From NCBI GenBank assembly GCA_041661625.1, contig JBAZUB010000001.1, positions 1 to 64,000 on the forward strand: a DNA stretch of 64,000 bases, in the 5' to 3' direction. The notes under the pieces were generated by a model. The model was given only the letters and a program-made list of their open reading frames with translations. It was not told where the DNA came from and made no database searches. Made by a program: the position numbers and the translations under genes. Source of the DNA: Patescibacteria group bacterium (lineage in GTDB: Bacteria > Patescibacteriota > Patescibacteriia > JAHIZJ01). Every line of letters starts with the position of its first letter. The first letter of the stretch is position 1. Positions 42,825 through 50,047 of the stretch are shown piece by piece.

Positions 42825-43967
42825 ATGAAAAAAAACAAAAGCTATTTCGGAGCTATATCAATAATAATCGGTACCGCGGTCGGGGCGGGAATTTTTGCCT
42901 TGCCCTATGCTTTTGCCAAAGCCGGATATTTAGTTGGCGCTTTATATTTGGTGGTGCTGGGAAGCGTATCGATAATTCTGATACGCGCTTATACTGAAGT
43001 TGTTCTGCGAACTCCGAAACGACACCAAATTGTCGGATATGTCAGAGCCTATCTAGGTAAGCGCGCGCGCGCCGTATCACTTGCTTCCTTTGTGGTTGGC
43101 ATCACTGGTGCTTTAGTAGCTTATACTATCCAGGTGGGACGGTTTCTGCAAGCGGTACTTGGTTCAGCGTTGGGTGGCGACGCGTCAACTTATAGCTATA
43201 TTTTTATCGCTGCTATGGCCGTTGTGGTCTTCTTTGGTCTGGGGTTAATTGGTCGAATTGAAAAATATTTAGTTGTCGTACTACTGGCGATTGTAGGCGT
43301 GATTGCTTTCAAAGGTATGGGGCAGGTTCATGTTGAGCAATTGATGACGTTTGATCCATTGTATGTGTTTTTACCATATGGCGTGGCGCTATTCGCTTTG
43401 AGTGCGGCGTCAGCAATACCGGACGCGGTTGACGAAATTGACAACAAGAAGAAACTAAACAGCGCGATTACCTGGGGTATCGCGATACCTATAATTGTCT
43501 ATATCATTTTTACACTGGTCGTGGTGGGGGTGAGTGGCGCCGGTACGACCGAAGGCGCGATGACTGGGTTGGCACCTTATCTCGGTGAGGGAATAGTTAT
43601 CGTTGGATCGCTGCTAGGAATTATGACCATGAGCTTGGCCTTCATGAACCTGGGCATGGTATTGAAGGAGATCTATCATTTTGATCTCGGTCTACCGAAT
43701 ACCGCCGCTTGGTTAGCGGCCATATTACCACCCCTGGTTGTGTTCGCGCTCAAGCTAACCTCCTTTGTGTCTACAATTGCCTTTGTTGGCGGGGTAATGT
43801 GCGGCGTTGATGCCATAATGATTTTGCTTATGTGGCAGCGCGCTCGGCACATAGGCAAACGAAAGCCGGAATGCGTGATAAATATTCCTCATGCGGTACA
43901 ATTTGTCATTATGGTAATATTCGGCGCCGGCATAGCCTACGAATTGTATTATCAGTTTATGGCTTAA
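42825..43967 (+). CDS. Aromatic amino acid permease family transporter (Trp/Tyr permease-like)
   Basis: 380 aa from ATG 42825, with SD-like GGAG 6 nt upstream. Eleven or so TMs. The opening SIIIGTAVGAGIFALPYAFAKAGY is the APC/HAAAP substrate-binding helix 1 signature. GVALFALSAASAIPDAVDE matches the unwound helix 6 region. Probably a proton-coupled uptake system for an amino acid, useful to an auxotrophic CPR cell. Confidence 0.85.
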   Translation: MKKNKSYFGAISIIIGTAVGAGIFALPYAFAKAGYLVGALYLVVLGSVSIILIRAYTEVVLRTPKRHQIVGYVRAYLGKRARAVSLASFVVGITGALVAYTIQVGRFLQAVLGSALGGDASTYSYIFIAAMAVVVFFGLGLIGRIEKYLVVVLLAIVGVIAFKGMGQVHVEQLMTFDPLYVFLPYGVALFALSAASAIPDAVDEIDNKKKLNSAITWGIAIPIIVYIIFTLVVVGVSGAGTTEGAMTGLAPYLGEGIVIVGSLLGIMTMSLAFMNLGMVLKEIYHFDLGLPNTAAWLAAILPPLVVFALKLTSFVSTIAFVGGVMCGVDAIMILLMWQRARHIGKRKPECVINIPHAVQFVIMVIFGAGIAYELYYQFMA

Positions 43968-44004
43968 GGAACATTTCAAAATTATCAAATCTAAAAGAAC
44001 GGGG

Positions 44005-44027
44005 CTCTCGAATAGAGAGTTATTTTT
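44005..44027. terminator. Intrinsic (possibly bidirectional) terminator
   Basis: CTCTC (44005-44009) with GAGAG (44015-44019), loop GAATA, then TTATTTTT. Lies between the convergent permease and dinB genes. Confidence 0.6.
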
Positions 44028-44033
44028 GAATAT

Positions 44034-45281
44034 TTATGGATTAGGAGAGAGCGTCACGCTGGACGTATCGTGAAATGTGGGTGTTAAGGTTTTGCGGAAG
44101 CCGATCCGGTCGGGAGCGTTTTTGCCTGATCCCCACATCTCACCCCAAAAGACGGTATATTCACCAAAGCGGTCATTGATAGCGTCTACGGCGCTGGAAA
44201 TTTTGTTGGCGTGGTTTGGGTTGGCAAAGAGCGCCATTTGCGAGCTGGGTGGCACCAGGTCGAATACCGCCACCGACAGCTGTAATATTCGCCGCCGATG
44301 GTTACGAGCAGCGAACAGCTTGAGTGTTTCCTGATAGATTGCCCAGCTGCCACTGATCGGAACGGGCAGCCGCCGATGGGTTCCTCGGCCGCCATCGGAT
44401 TCTTCGTGCCACCATAGGTTCAAGCCGCATGCCAACAAACCCAGCCGGCGCAGGCGCCGCCCGGTCTTTTCACACAGCTTCATTAGAATACGCTTATGGT
44501 AAGACAAATTAGTTGTCTTAATCGGCAGGCAATAGGAGTGGCCAACTGATTTTGGTTGCGCTGGCCGGCGAACACTGCCGATATCCTGGCCATTGAGACT
44601 GGCCCAAAGGTAATAGCCCATTTTACCCATCGTCTGGAGCAGATTGGCTACCGGATAGCGCATTAGTTCTAGTGGAGTGGTAATACCAAGCTGGTGGAAC
44701 CTGGCTTCCAGGCGATGGTTGATGCCCCAAATATCAGTCAGCTCAAGACTCGAATAGAATTCGGCCAGTTGGTCGCGGCGCAGCACCAGCACGCTGCCCT
44801 TATCGGCCATGTCGCCGGCCAGTTTGGCCAGGAAGCGGGTGAATGAAATACCAACTGACGCGCCCAGCCAGGAGCCGACTTCATCGCGGATCGACTGTTG
44901 GATCCGGCGACCGAGACCGGCCGCGGCGGTTAAATCTGGCACGTGACCTGTCAGATCGAGAAACGCCTCATCGATGCTGTAGGGCTCAATATCGTCACTG
45001 TGCCGATTGAGAATAGTAAATATTTTTTCGGTAGTGGAACGATATTTGGCCGGGTCGTTTTCGACCAGCTCGATGGTCGGGCAGATTTTTAATGCGTCCG
45101 ACACTCTAAAGCCCGTTTTTATCCCTAGAGCCTTGGCTTCCCGCGACGAGGCGATAATGCAGCCATTAGGACTCAGGTAGGCGCACACACCCAAGGGTTT
45201 ACCGCGCCAAAAAGGATTAGCCTGTTGTTCCACGGACGCGAAATACGAATTCATGTCGATATGGAGGATTATTTTGTCCAT
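44034..45281 (-). CDS. dinB: DNA polymerase IV (Y-family)
   Basis: 415 aa from ATG 45281 (MDKIILHIDMNSYFASVE). Error-prone translesion polymerase. Palm motifs HIDMNSYFASVEQQ (metal Asp), YRSTTEKIF and SIDEAFLDLTG (catalytic Asp-Glu), HhH segment DIWGINHRLEARF, and a little-finger domain containing SVGHSYCLP. A longer start adds a peptide unlike the family. With lexA 0.9 kb upstream on the same strand it probably belongs to the SOS response. Confidence 0.93.
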   Translation of the reverse strand: MDKIILHIDMNSYFASVEQQANPFWRGKPLGVCAYLSPNGCIIASSREAKALGIKTGFRVSDALKICPTIELVENDPAKYRSTTEKIFTILNRHSDDIEPYSIDEAFLDLTGHVPDLTAAAGLGRRIQQSIRDEVGSWLGASVGISFTRFLAKLAGDMADKGSVLVLRRDQLAEFYSSLELTDIWGINHRLEARFHQLGITTPLELMRYPVANLLQTMGKMGYYLWASLNGQDIGSVRRPAQPKSVGHSYCLPIKTTNLSYHKRILMKLCEKTGRRLRRLGLLACGLNLWWHEESDGGRGTHRRLPVPISGSWAIYQETLKLFAARNHRRRILQLSVAVFDLVPPSSQMALFANPNHANKISSAVDAINDRFGEYTVFWGEMWGSGKNAPDRIGFRKTLTPTFHDTSSVTLSPNP

Positions 45282-45283
45282 AC

Positions 45284-45311
45284 TTGACGCTGTGGATAAA
45301 TGGACTATACT
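45284..45311 (+). promoter_or_regulatory. Plus-strand promoter diverging from dinB
   Basis: TTGACG (45284-45289), 16-bp spacer, TATACT (45306-45311). It would start a + strand transcript near 45317 that ends at the hairpin at 45554-45591. On the minus strand the same stretch offers a TATAGT-like -10 for dinB about 20 nt before its ATG. Confidence 0.5.
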
Positions 45312-45378
45312 TAATATCGAGGAGGGATCGGCTCTTTTCGCAGGCAATAACCCGTGTGGCGTAATGTGGATCTTGCGT

Positions 45379-45519
45379 TCAGAATGCGTGCTGCACGGTT
45401 TCGTTAAACGACCGGGCCACCATGAATGCGATTGCGGCTGAGTCTGTGGTCTGGAGAGGATCTGTTCCGTTCTGTCTCGAACCTCCGTGTCGGTCCGAAG
45501 TCGGTTCCTCCTCCTTCAT
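45379..45519 (-). CDS. Small ORF (46 aa) with strong Shine-Dalgarno
   Basis: ATG at 45519 (minus), preceded by AAAGGAG with 8-nt spacing. Protein MKEEEPTSDRHGGSRQ... ending ETVQHAF: hydrophilic, mostly disordered-looking, with one short helix (SAAIAFMVARSFN). No family known. The SD strength, unusual here, is the main evidence. It lies entirely within the region of the + strand promoter/terminator pair, so the two transcripts would be antisense. Confidence 0.4.
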   Translation of the reverse strand: MKEEEPTSDRHGGSRQNGTDPLQTTDSAAIAFMVARSFNETVQHAF

Positions 45520-45553
45520 GATCTCTTCTCCTTTCTTTCGGATCCTGCACACA

Positions 45554-45591
45554 CCCCTCGGTTACGTCTTACCAACACCCGCGGGGCTTTT
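45554..45591 (+). terminator. Plus-strand intrinsic terminator
   Basis: CCCCTCGG (45554-45561) with CCGCGGGG (45579-45586), one mismatch, then CTTTTC. No convincing + strand gene precedes it in 45312-45553, so it may end a noncoding RNA. Confidence 0.45.
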
Positions 45592-45603
45592 CTATTTCAG
45601 CAA

Positions 45604-45852
45604 CTAACCGTCGGCGTAAACTTCTTCTAGTCGCCAGGTCAGATCGCGGGGATTGAAGCACAGTTTGAAAGTATTAGCTTCGTCGGAGACGGAAAAGTGA
45701 AAAAGCACCGTCGCGCCAGAACCATCGGTGTGAACTAAGTTGACGGTTTTAACCATGTAGCGCCGCCGACCCCAGACAAAAGAGTGGGGCATAACTTTTC
45801 GATCCGCGAACGAAGCGACCACTTGAATAGGTTGGTCTATTTTTTCGTGCAT
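45604..45852 (-). CDS. Small conserved-looking protein (DUF6504-like), 82 aa
   Basis: Single beta-rich domain with PHSFVWGRRRYMVKTV, LVHTDGSGATVLFHFSV, NTFKLCFNPRDLTWRLEEVY. The WGRRRYxV start resembles small proteins (DUF6504-like) found beside dinB/imuB in other bacteria; I am not certain of the family. Placed between lexA and dinB on the same strand, so a DNA-damage role is plausible. Confidence 0.65.
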   Translation of the reverse strand: MHEKIDQPIQVVASFADRKVMPHSFVWGRRRYMVKTVNLVHTDGSGATVLFHFSVSDEANTFKLCFNPRDLTWRLEEVYADG

Positions 45853-45862
45853 ATTTTAGTTA

Positions 45863-45990
45863 GTCATTGCGAGGACGACGAGCTAGCATAGAATTGTGTC
45901 ATTGCGATCCGGCAGAGCCGGAGAAGCAATCCCACTGTTCGTACATACCGACCAGGGGATTGCCACGCTCGCGGACTCATCCGCAATGAC
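45863..45990. repeat. Palindromic intergenic repeat, copy A
   Basis: Starts GTCATTGCGAGGACGACGAG and ends with the inverted CCGCAATGAC. Inside are a second GTCATTGCGA and the pair AAGCAATCCC / GGGGATTGCC. The first 20 bases are identical to copy B at 47577. This CATTGCGAG...CTCGCAATG type is widespread as a noncoding mobile palindrome. The ORF overlapping it on the minus strand is not a gene. Confidence 0.8.
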
Positions 45991-46138
45991 AGGTGCTGAT
46001 TAGCTGCGCAGCTTGAAGTATCTCCAACCGAACGATAGGCCATAAGCGTGATCAGCGGCGCGGCGCGGGAGTAGGCGAAAGGCGCCGGCGAAACGGAGTC
46101 GCCAACCGATCTTTTTTGCGGGTATTGTGGCCGCATTC

Positions 46139-46795
46139 TTATATGGCCGGGCTAAAGCTCTTGGCATGGGCTTTGTAGTTATTCCAATTTTTTTCAAACG
46201 TGCGAAAAATACCACGGACGATGCCCTGAATGGCCGGGTTTTCGGCGTAGATCGGTTTCATAGTCGAATTAGCCGGTTGTAGGCGGATACGGTTGGTCTC
46301 GCGGTAGTATCTTTTCAATGTGGCGTAGGTATTGTCGAGCAAGGCTACTACCACGTCTCCATTCTGGGGATAAAAGTTGCGTTCCACGATCACGTAATCA
46401 CCGTCGAGAATGCCATCTTCGATCATTGATTCACCGCGCACCTTGAGGACATAGGAATTTTCGTCTCGGACAATATTAGCCGGCACGGTGATAGTTTCGT
46501 GCTCTTCGATAGCCTCGATTGGTTCGCCGGCGGTAATCAAACCGGCCAGTGGCAGCTCGATGGCTTTCTTGAAGCGGCTGACGGCGGTCAGCTCCAGCGA
46601 ACGTGCCCGGCCCGATTCGGCCTTGACGTAGCCTTTGTCTTCCAGGCCCTTTACGTGCTCATATATGGTGGCCGGAGATGACAGGCCCAGATTATCGGCG
46701 ATCTCCCGGTAACTGGGGGAGTAGTCGTTGACCTTGATAAACTCGGACACGAAATCAAGAATCTCTTTTTGTTTTTTGGTTAATCGCTCATTCAT
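46139..46795 (-). CDS. lexA: LexA repressor
   Basis: 218 aa from ATG 46795. SOS repressor that self-cleaves with RecA. Winged helix (KKQKEILDFVSEFI, SPSYREIADNLGLSSPATIY) and S24 peptidase domain: cleavage dipeptide Ala89-Gly90 in LITAGEPIE, catalytic Ser123 (VRGESMIEDGIL) and Lys161 (YATLKRYY). Complete. Its promoter (minus strand) has TTGCGT (46952-46957) and TATAGT (46929-46934) 17 bp apart, about 130 bases upstream. Confidence 0.95.
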   Translation of the reverse strand: MNERLTKKQKEILDFVSEFIKVNDYSPSYREIADNLGLSSPATIYEHVKGLEDKGYVKAESGRARSLELTAVSRFKKAIELPLAGLITAGEPIEAIEEHETITVPANIVRDENSYVLKVRGESMIEDGILDGDYVIVERNFYPQNGDVVVALLDNTYATLKRYYRETNRIRLQPANSTMKPIYAENPAIQGIVRGIFRTFEKNWNNYKAHAKSFSPAI

Positions 46796-47016
46796 ATGTG
46801 GGGACAATTAAAAATTAACAAATAACAATTAACAACACGAGCATTTAATCTAATATGTTTGTCGGTTGATAAATCATAATTTGCAGTTTGTTAATTCTTA
46901 ATTGTTACCTGTTAATTGCCTCGTTCTTACTATATACCGAACAAAAACCGAACGCAAGGGTAGTTATCCACAGATCACAAAAAAACCACGAAAACGACAA
47001 TTTTTTGAGATTGATC
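46796..47016. other. AT-rich lexA leader/intergenic region
   Basis: Apart from the lexA promoter, this holds repeated and inverted forms of AATTAACAA / TTGTTAATT (e.g. 46812-46838 and 46886-46918). These could form weak hairpins in the lexA leader. No gene is supported. Confidence 0.5.
46939..46953. promoter_or_regulatory. Candidate SOS box in the lexA promoter
   Basis: GAAC-N7-GAAC (GTTC-N7-GTTC on the lexA strand), located in the spacer between the -35 and -10. This spacing is the alphaproteobacterial LexA box. A second GTTC, opposite in orientation, is at 46923-46926. Autoregulation is expected. LexA boxes of CPR are not known to me. Confidence 0.4.
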
Positions 47017-47045
47017 TTGCCAGAAAAGGTCAGTTGGAGTAATAT
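47017..47045 (+). promoter_or_regulatory. Promoter of the gene at 47099
   Basis: TTGCCA (47017-47022), 17-bp spacer, TAATAT (47040-47045); leader about 48 nt before an SD-led start. Confidence 0.55.
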
Positions 47046-47098
47046 CGTCTGGTTGGTCGGCTACTAAGGAAACGGGTCTGGTGATACGAGGAGGAAAC

Positions 47099-47449
47099 AT
47101 GGCGGATACGATTCTTGAAGATTGCGGGCGTGAGTTGCCACCCACTAGACAACCACGGCCTGCTCGTAATGTTGTCCCGGGTATTCGGGTCGGGCAGGTG
47201 GTCGAACATGTGTCTTGGGACGGCGAATCCAAGACGGGCAGAATTGTTGTCCAGGGTAACGCGGACAAGATCCCGAAAGCGGGAAACGGCGTGGTTTTCG
47301 GGAAGACGCTGGCCGGACAGATAATCCAGCGCCGATCCAGCAATGGAAGGCTTCCGATACCTGGCAAGGGGCAGGATACGGATCGGCTGCTTCTCACCGT
47401 GAGCTGCGACTCCCTTCCGTCGATCGGGGCTCGTATGCTGACTGCCTGA
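47099..47449 (+). CDS. Uncharacterised 116-aa protein, SD-led
   Basis: ATG 47099 preceded by GAGGAGG with 5-nt spacing. No TM or signal. RNVVPGIRVGQVVEHVSWDG and GRIVVQGNADKIPKAGNGVV look like short beta strands, possibly an SH3-like or OB-like fold; basic overall. No family recognised. Has its own promoter and terminator and GC-richer codons than the flanking AT-rich spacers. A minus-strand ORF of similar length overlaps it but has no SD. Confidence 0.55.
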   Translation: MADTILEDCGRELPPTRQPRPARNVVPGIRVGQVVEHVSWDGESKTGRIVVQGNADKIPKAGNGVVFGKTLAGQIIQRRSSNGRLPIPGKGQDTDRLLLTVSCDSLPSIGARMLTA

Positions 47450-47488
47450 GCGTCGTGACCAATTTCTGACACGGAACAACGTGGGCAC

Positions 47489-47524
47489 GCGGTAACTCAA
47501 CGATGTTGGGGGACCGCCTTTTTT
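47489..47524 (+). terminator. Intrinsic terminator after the gene at 47099
   Basis: GCGGT (47489-47493) with ACCGC (47513-47517), inner CAAC/GTTG, then C and TTTTTT. Confidence 0.75.
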
Positions 47525-47576
47525 ATGAAATTGAGAATTGATAATTTAGAATGTAGAAATCGGGTATTTTATTTCA

Positions 47577-47671
47577 GTCATTGCGAGGACGACGAGTCAG
47601 CGAGGCGGACGTGGCAATCTCCCGTTGTTTAGTAATGGGATTGCTTCATTCGAAGACTCACTCGCAATGAC
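47577..47671. repeat. Palindromic intergenic repeat, copy B
   Basis: 95 bp. Perfect 11-bp terminal inverted repeat GTCATTGCGAG / CTCGCAATGAC, with inner GGCAATCTCCC / GGGATTGCTTC. It shares its first 20 bases with copy A (45863). Likely a mobile palindromic element that can fold as one long hairpin; no coding capacity. The remaining spacer to 47777 shows no gene. Confidence 0.85.
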
Positions 47672-47777
47672 GAGGTGTTGGTGGGTTTATTCGCAACGAC
47701 TTATTATTAACGAACTCATTTCCAAGGATGTGATACTTTACGAACCTCTGCAATGACGGTTGCTTAATACCTTCCTT

Positions 47778-47805
47778 TTGCATTTTGCTTTCATTGTTGT
47801 ATAAT
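47778..47805 (+). promoter_or_regulatory. Promoter of the AMP-pathway operon, leaderless configuration
   Basis: TTGCAT (47778-47783), 16-bp spacer, consensus TATAAT (47800-47805), then exactly 6 nt (CAACTC) to ATG 47812. Confidence 0.6.
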
Positions 47806-47811
47806 CAACTC

Positions 47812-48729
47812 ATGAAATATCAAAAAATAGACCAAACTCTAAGAGCGATTCAAGAGTGCAAGTACCAGGGTGCCACGGCAGTGGCAACGGCGACGCTGAC
47901 AGCGTACCGGGATTTCGGATTGGCTTTAAAACTGCATCGGCCAGACAACTGGCGCGCTGAGATGAAGTCCGTCCTGTTGTATATTATCAAGCATAATCGG
48001 CCGACCGAGCCATTGGCACAAAATGGTCTGTATTTTGTGTGGCACCGGATCAAGGAATGTCCGAACGGATTAACGCTCAAGGCGGCGGTTAACGAATATC
48101 TCGAAACGGTCGTGGTCACACAACGAAGCATCGCCATGTTGGGCCGGTCGGTGATAAAGAAACACGACCATGTTCTGACGCACTGCCACTCGTCAACGGT
48201 CGAGCAATTGTTGATCGAAACGCACCGCACCCGGCGGTGTCGAATAATCAGTACTGAAACCCGGCCATTGCTACAGGGCCGGATTATGGCTAAGAATCTA
48301 CTAAAACATCACGTACCCGTGACCGCAATTGTTGATTCGGCGGCGCCGTTTTTTCTCAGCTCAGAATCAAAACAGTCATGGCGGATAAATAAAGTAGTGA
48401 TCGGAGCCGATCTGATTCTGCCAGACGGAACCGTGATTAATAAAATCGGCAGCTATGGCATCAGTCTGGCCGCGCACGAGAATAAAGTACCGGTCTATGT
48501 CGCCACGACATTACTGAAATATTACGCAGCCGAGAATCCGCCGATCGAGCAACGTTCGGAAAAAGAGGTTTGGCCTCGCGACCCCAAAGGATTGCATGTC
48601 CTCAATCCGGCGTTTGATATCGTACCGGAACGTCTGATCGCCGGCATTATTTGTGAGTTTGGTATCATCAAACCACAAGCGTTTAAGTCAACTGTCGTGC
48701 GCTATTATCCCTTGATGATGAAACAATGA
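47812..48729 (+). CDS. Ribose-1,5-bisphosphate isomerase
   Basis: 305 aa from ATG 47812; the longer reading would contain the promoter. Converts ribose-1,5-bisphosphate from AMP phosphorylase into RuBP. eIF2B-like fold: a helical N-terminal domain, then VLTHCHSSTVEQLL (likely catalytic Cys125), RIISTETRPLLQGRIMA, VTAIVDSAAPFF, INKVVIGADLIL (likely catalytic Asp near 200), and INKIGSYGISLAAHENKVPV. Relatives include methylthioribose-1-phosphate isomerase, but the next two genes fix the role. Overlaps the RuBisCO gene by 4 bases. Confidence 0.92.
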   Translation: MKYQKIDQTLRAIQECKYQGATAVATATLTAYRDFGLALKLHRPDNWRAEMKSVLLYIIKHNRPTEPLAQNGLYFVWHRIKECPNGLTLKAAVNEYLETVVVTQRSIAMLGRSVIKKHDHVLTHCHSSTVEQLLIETHRTRRCRIISTETRPLLQGRIMAKNLLKHHVPVTAIVDSAAPFFLSSESKQSWRINKVVIGADLILPDGTVINKIGSYGISLAAHENKVPVYVATTLLKYYAAENPPIEQRSEKEVWPRDPKGLHVLNPAFDIVPERLIAGIICEFGIIKPQAFKSTVVRYYPLMMKQ

Positions 48730-49979
48730 AGCACGATTACACCCAGCTCGACTATCTTCATCTTCACAAAAAGATTGACCCCAAGACGCACATCATCGCG
48801 ACTTTTCGGATTGAATCGAACTATCCGCTCAAACACGAGGCTCAGATAATCGCGGCCGAATCATCAGTCGGAACCTGGACCCAGGTAAAAACGATGCGCC
48901 GGGCGGTATTCGAACGACTGTCGGCCAAAGTGATCGCGATTGATCATGCCCACAAACGAGTTAAGATCGCCTACCCGCTGGCATTATTCGAGCCTGGTAA
49001 TATACCGCAACTTTTGTCGAGTGTGGCTGGAAACATTTTCAGCATGAAATCGGTTAAGAAGCTGCGATTGGAAGATTTGGACATGCCGGATAAATATATC
49101 AATTCGTTTCCCGGGCCGGCGTTCGGAGTCGGTGGGATCCGAAAAAAGCTATGTATCTACAAGCGGCCGCTGCTGGGCAGCATTATGAAGCCGAAACTGG
49201 GTCTAACGTGGCGGCAGCATGCCCACTACGCCTATTTGGCTTTTTTGGGCGGTATTGACCTGGTGAAAGACGATGAAAATTTAACCAGCCAAGAGTTCAA
49301 TGATTTTACCAAGCGCACCATTGAGATATTGAAACTGGCCAGACGAGCCGAACGGGAAACCGGCAGTAAAAAAGTTTGCGCTTTAAATGTCACCGCGCCA
49401 GCTGATGAGATGATCCGACGCGCCCAGCTGATAAAACATCACGGCGGTAGATGTGCCATGGTTGATATAGTGACGGTGGGCTTTTCCGGAGTTCAGGCCT
49501 TGCGAAATGCTAACTTAGGTTTGATTCTCCACGGACACCGCGCTATGCACGCCGCTTTTACGCGCGATAAACAAGAGGGCATATCCATGATGGTACTGGC
49601 TAAGTTGGCGCGCTTGGCCGGTATTGACCAGCTGCATCTCGGTACGGTAGTGGGAAAAATGGAGGGTACGGCCGATGAGACTAAACAGCTTTACAAATTC
49701 GCGCTCAGCAAGTGGGGGAAGATGAAGCCGATGCTGCCGGTAGCTTCGGGCGGTCTGCACCCTGGTTTAGTGCCAGAATTGATTAAGCATATTGGCATGA
49801 ACATGATTATGAACTTTGGCGGAGGTTTGCACGGTCACCCGCGCGGAACGCTGGCTGGTGCCATCGCGGCACGACAATCCTTAGAAGCCACGCTGAAGCA
49901 CATCCCACTCGACAAATACAGCTGGACACACCCCGAACTAGCCGCGGCGATTGCTCATTGGGGTCGCTTGGGTTGGTAA
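48726..49979 (+). CDS. rbcL: RuBisCO large chain, form III-related (CPR II/III or III type)
   Basis: 417 aa. Carboxylates RuBP to two 3-phosphoglycerates in AMP salvage. All key residues are visible: Glu45, Thr50-Trp51 (AAESSVGTWT), Asn103 (AGNIF), Lys155/157 (MKPKLGL), carbamylated Lys181 with Asp183-Glu184 (GGIDLVKDDEN), His271-Arg272 (HGHRAMHAAFTR), His304, loop-6 Lys311 (VVGKMEG), Ser341 (VASGGLHPG), and GG near 365-367. So it is a true RuBisCO, not a RuBisCO-like protein. No small subunit or phosphoribulokinase is nearby, as expected for this pathway. The subtype needs a tree. Confidence 0.95.
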   Translation: MKHDYTQLDYLHLHKKIDPKTHIIATFRIESNYPLKHEAQIIAAESSVGTWTQVKTMRRAVFERLSAKVIAIDHAHKRVKIAYPLALFEPGNIPQLLSSVAGNIFSMKSVKKLRLEDLDMPDKYINSFPGPAFGVGGIRKKLCIYKRPLLGSIMKPKLGLTWRQHAHYAYLAFLGGIDLVKDDENLTSQEFNDFTKRTIEILKLARRAERETGSKKVCALNVTAPADEMIRRAQLIKHHGGRCAMVDIVTVGFSGVQALRNANLGLILHGHRAMHAAFTRDKQEGISMMVLAKLARLAGIDQLHLGTVVGKMEGTADETKQLYKFALSKWGKMKPMLPVASGGLHPGLVPELIKHIGMNMIMNFGGGLHGHPRGTLAGAIAARQSLEATLKHIPLDKYSWTHPELAAAIAHWGRLGW

Positions 49980-50047
49980 CGAAGGTCAATAAACAAGTAA
50001 AAAGTAGCAATTAAGAAGTAATAAGGAAATATTAATAAATTTCATAA

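Noticed and set aside
45864..46136. 90-aa minus-strand ORF
   Set aside because: It lies over the palindromic repeat and has no SD or protein-like pattern.
46923..46942. GTTC-N12-GAAC as a Gram-positive SOS box
   Set aside because: The Gram-positive box is GAAC-N4-GTTC; orientation and spacing here are wrong. The GAAC-N7-GAAC reading fits better.
46975..47500. Minus-strand ORFs of 165 and 156 aa opposite the gene at 47099
   Set aside because: Neither has an SD or promoter, while the + strand gene has promoter, SD and terminator.
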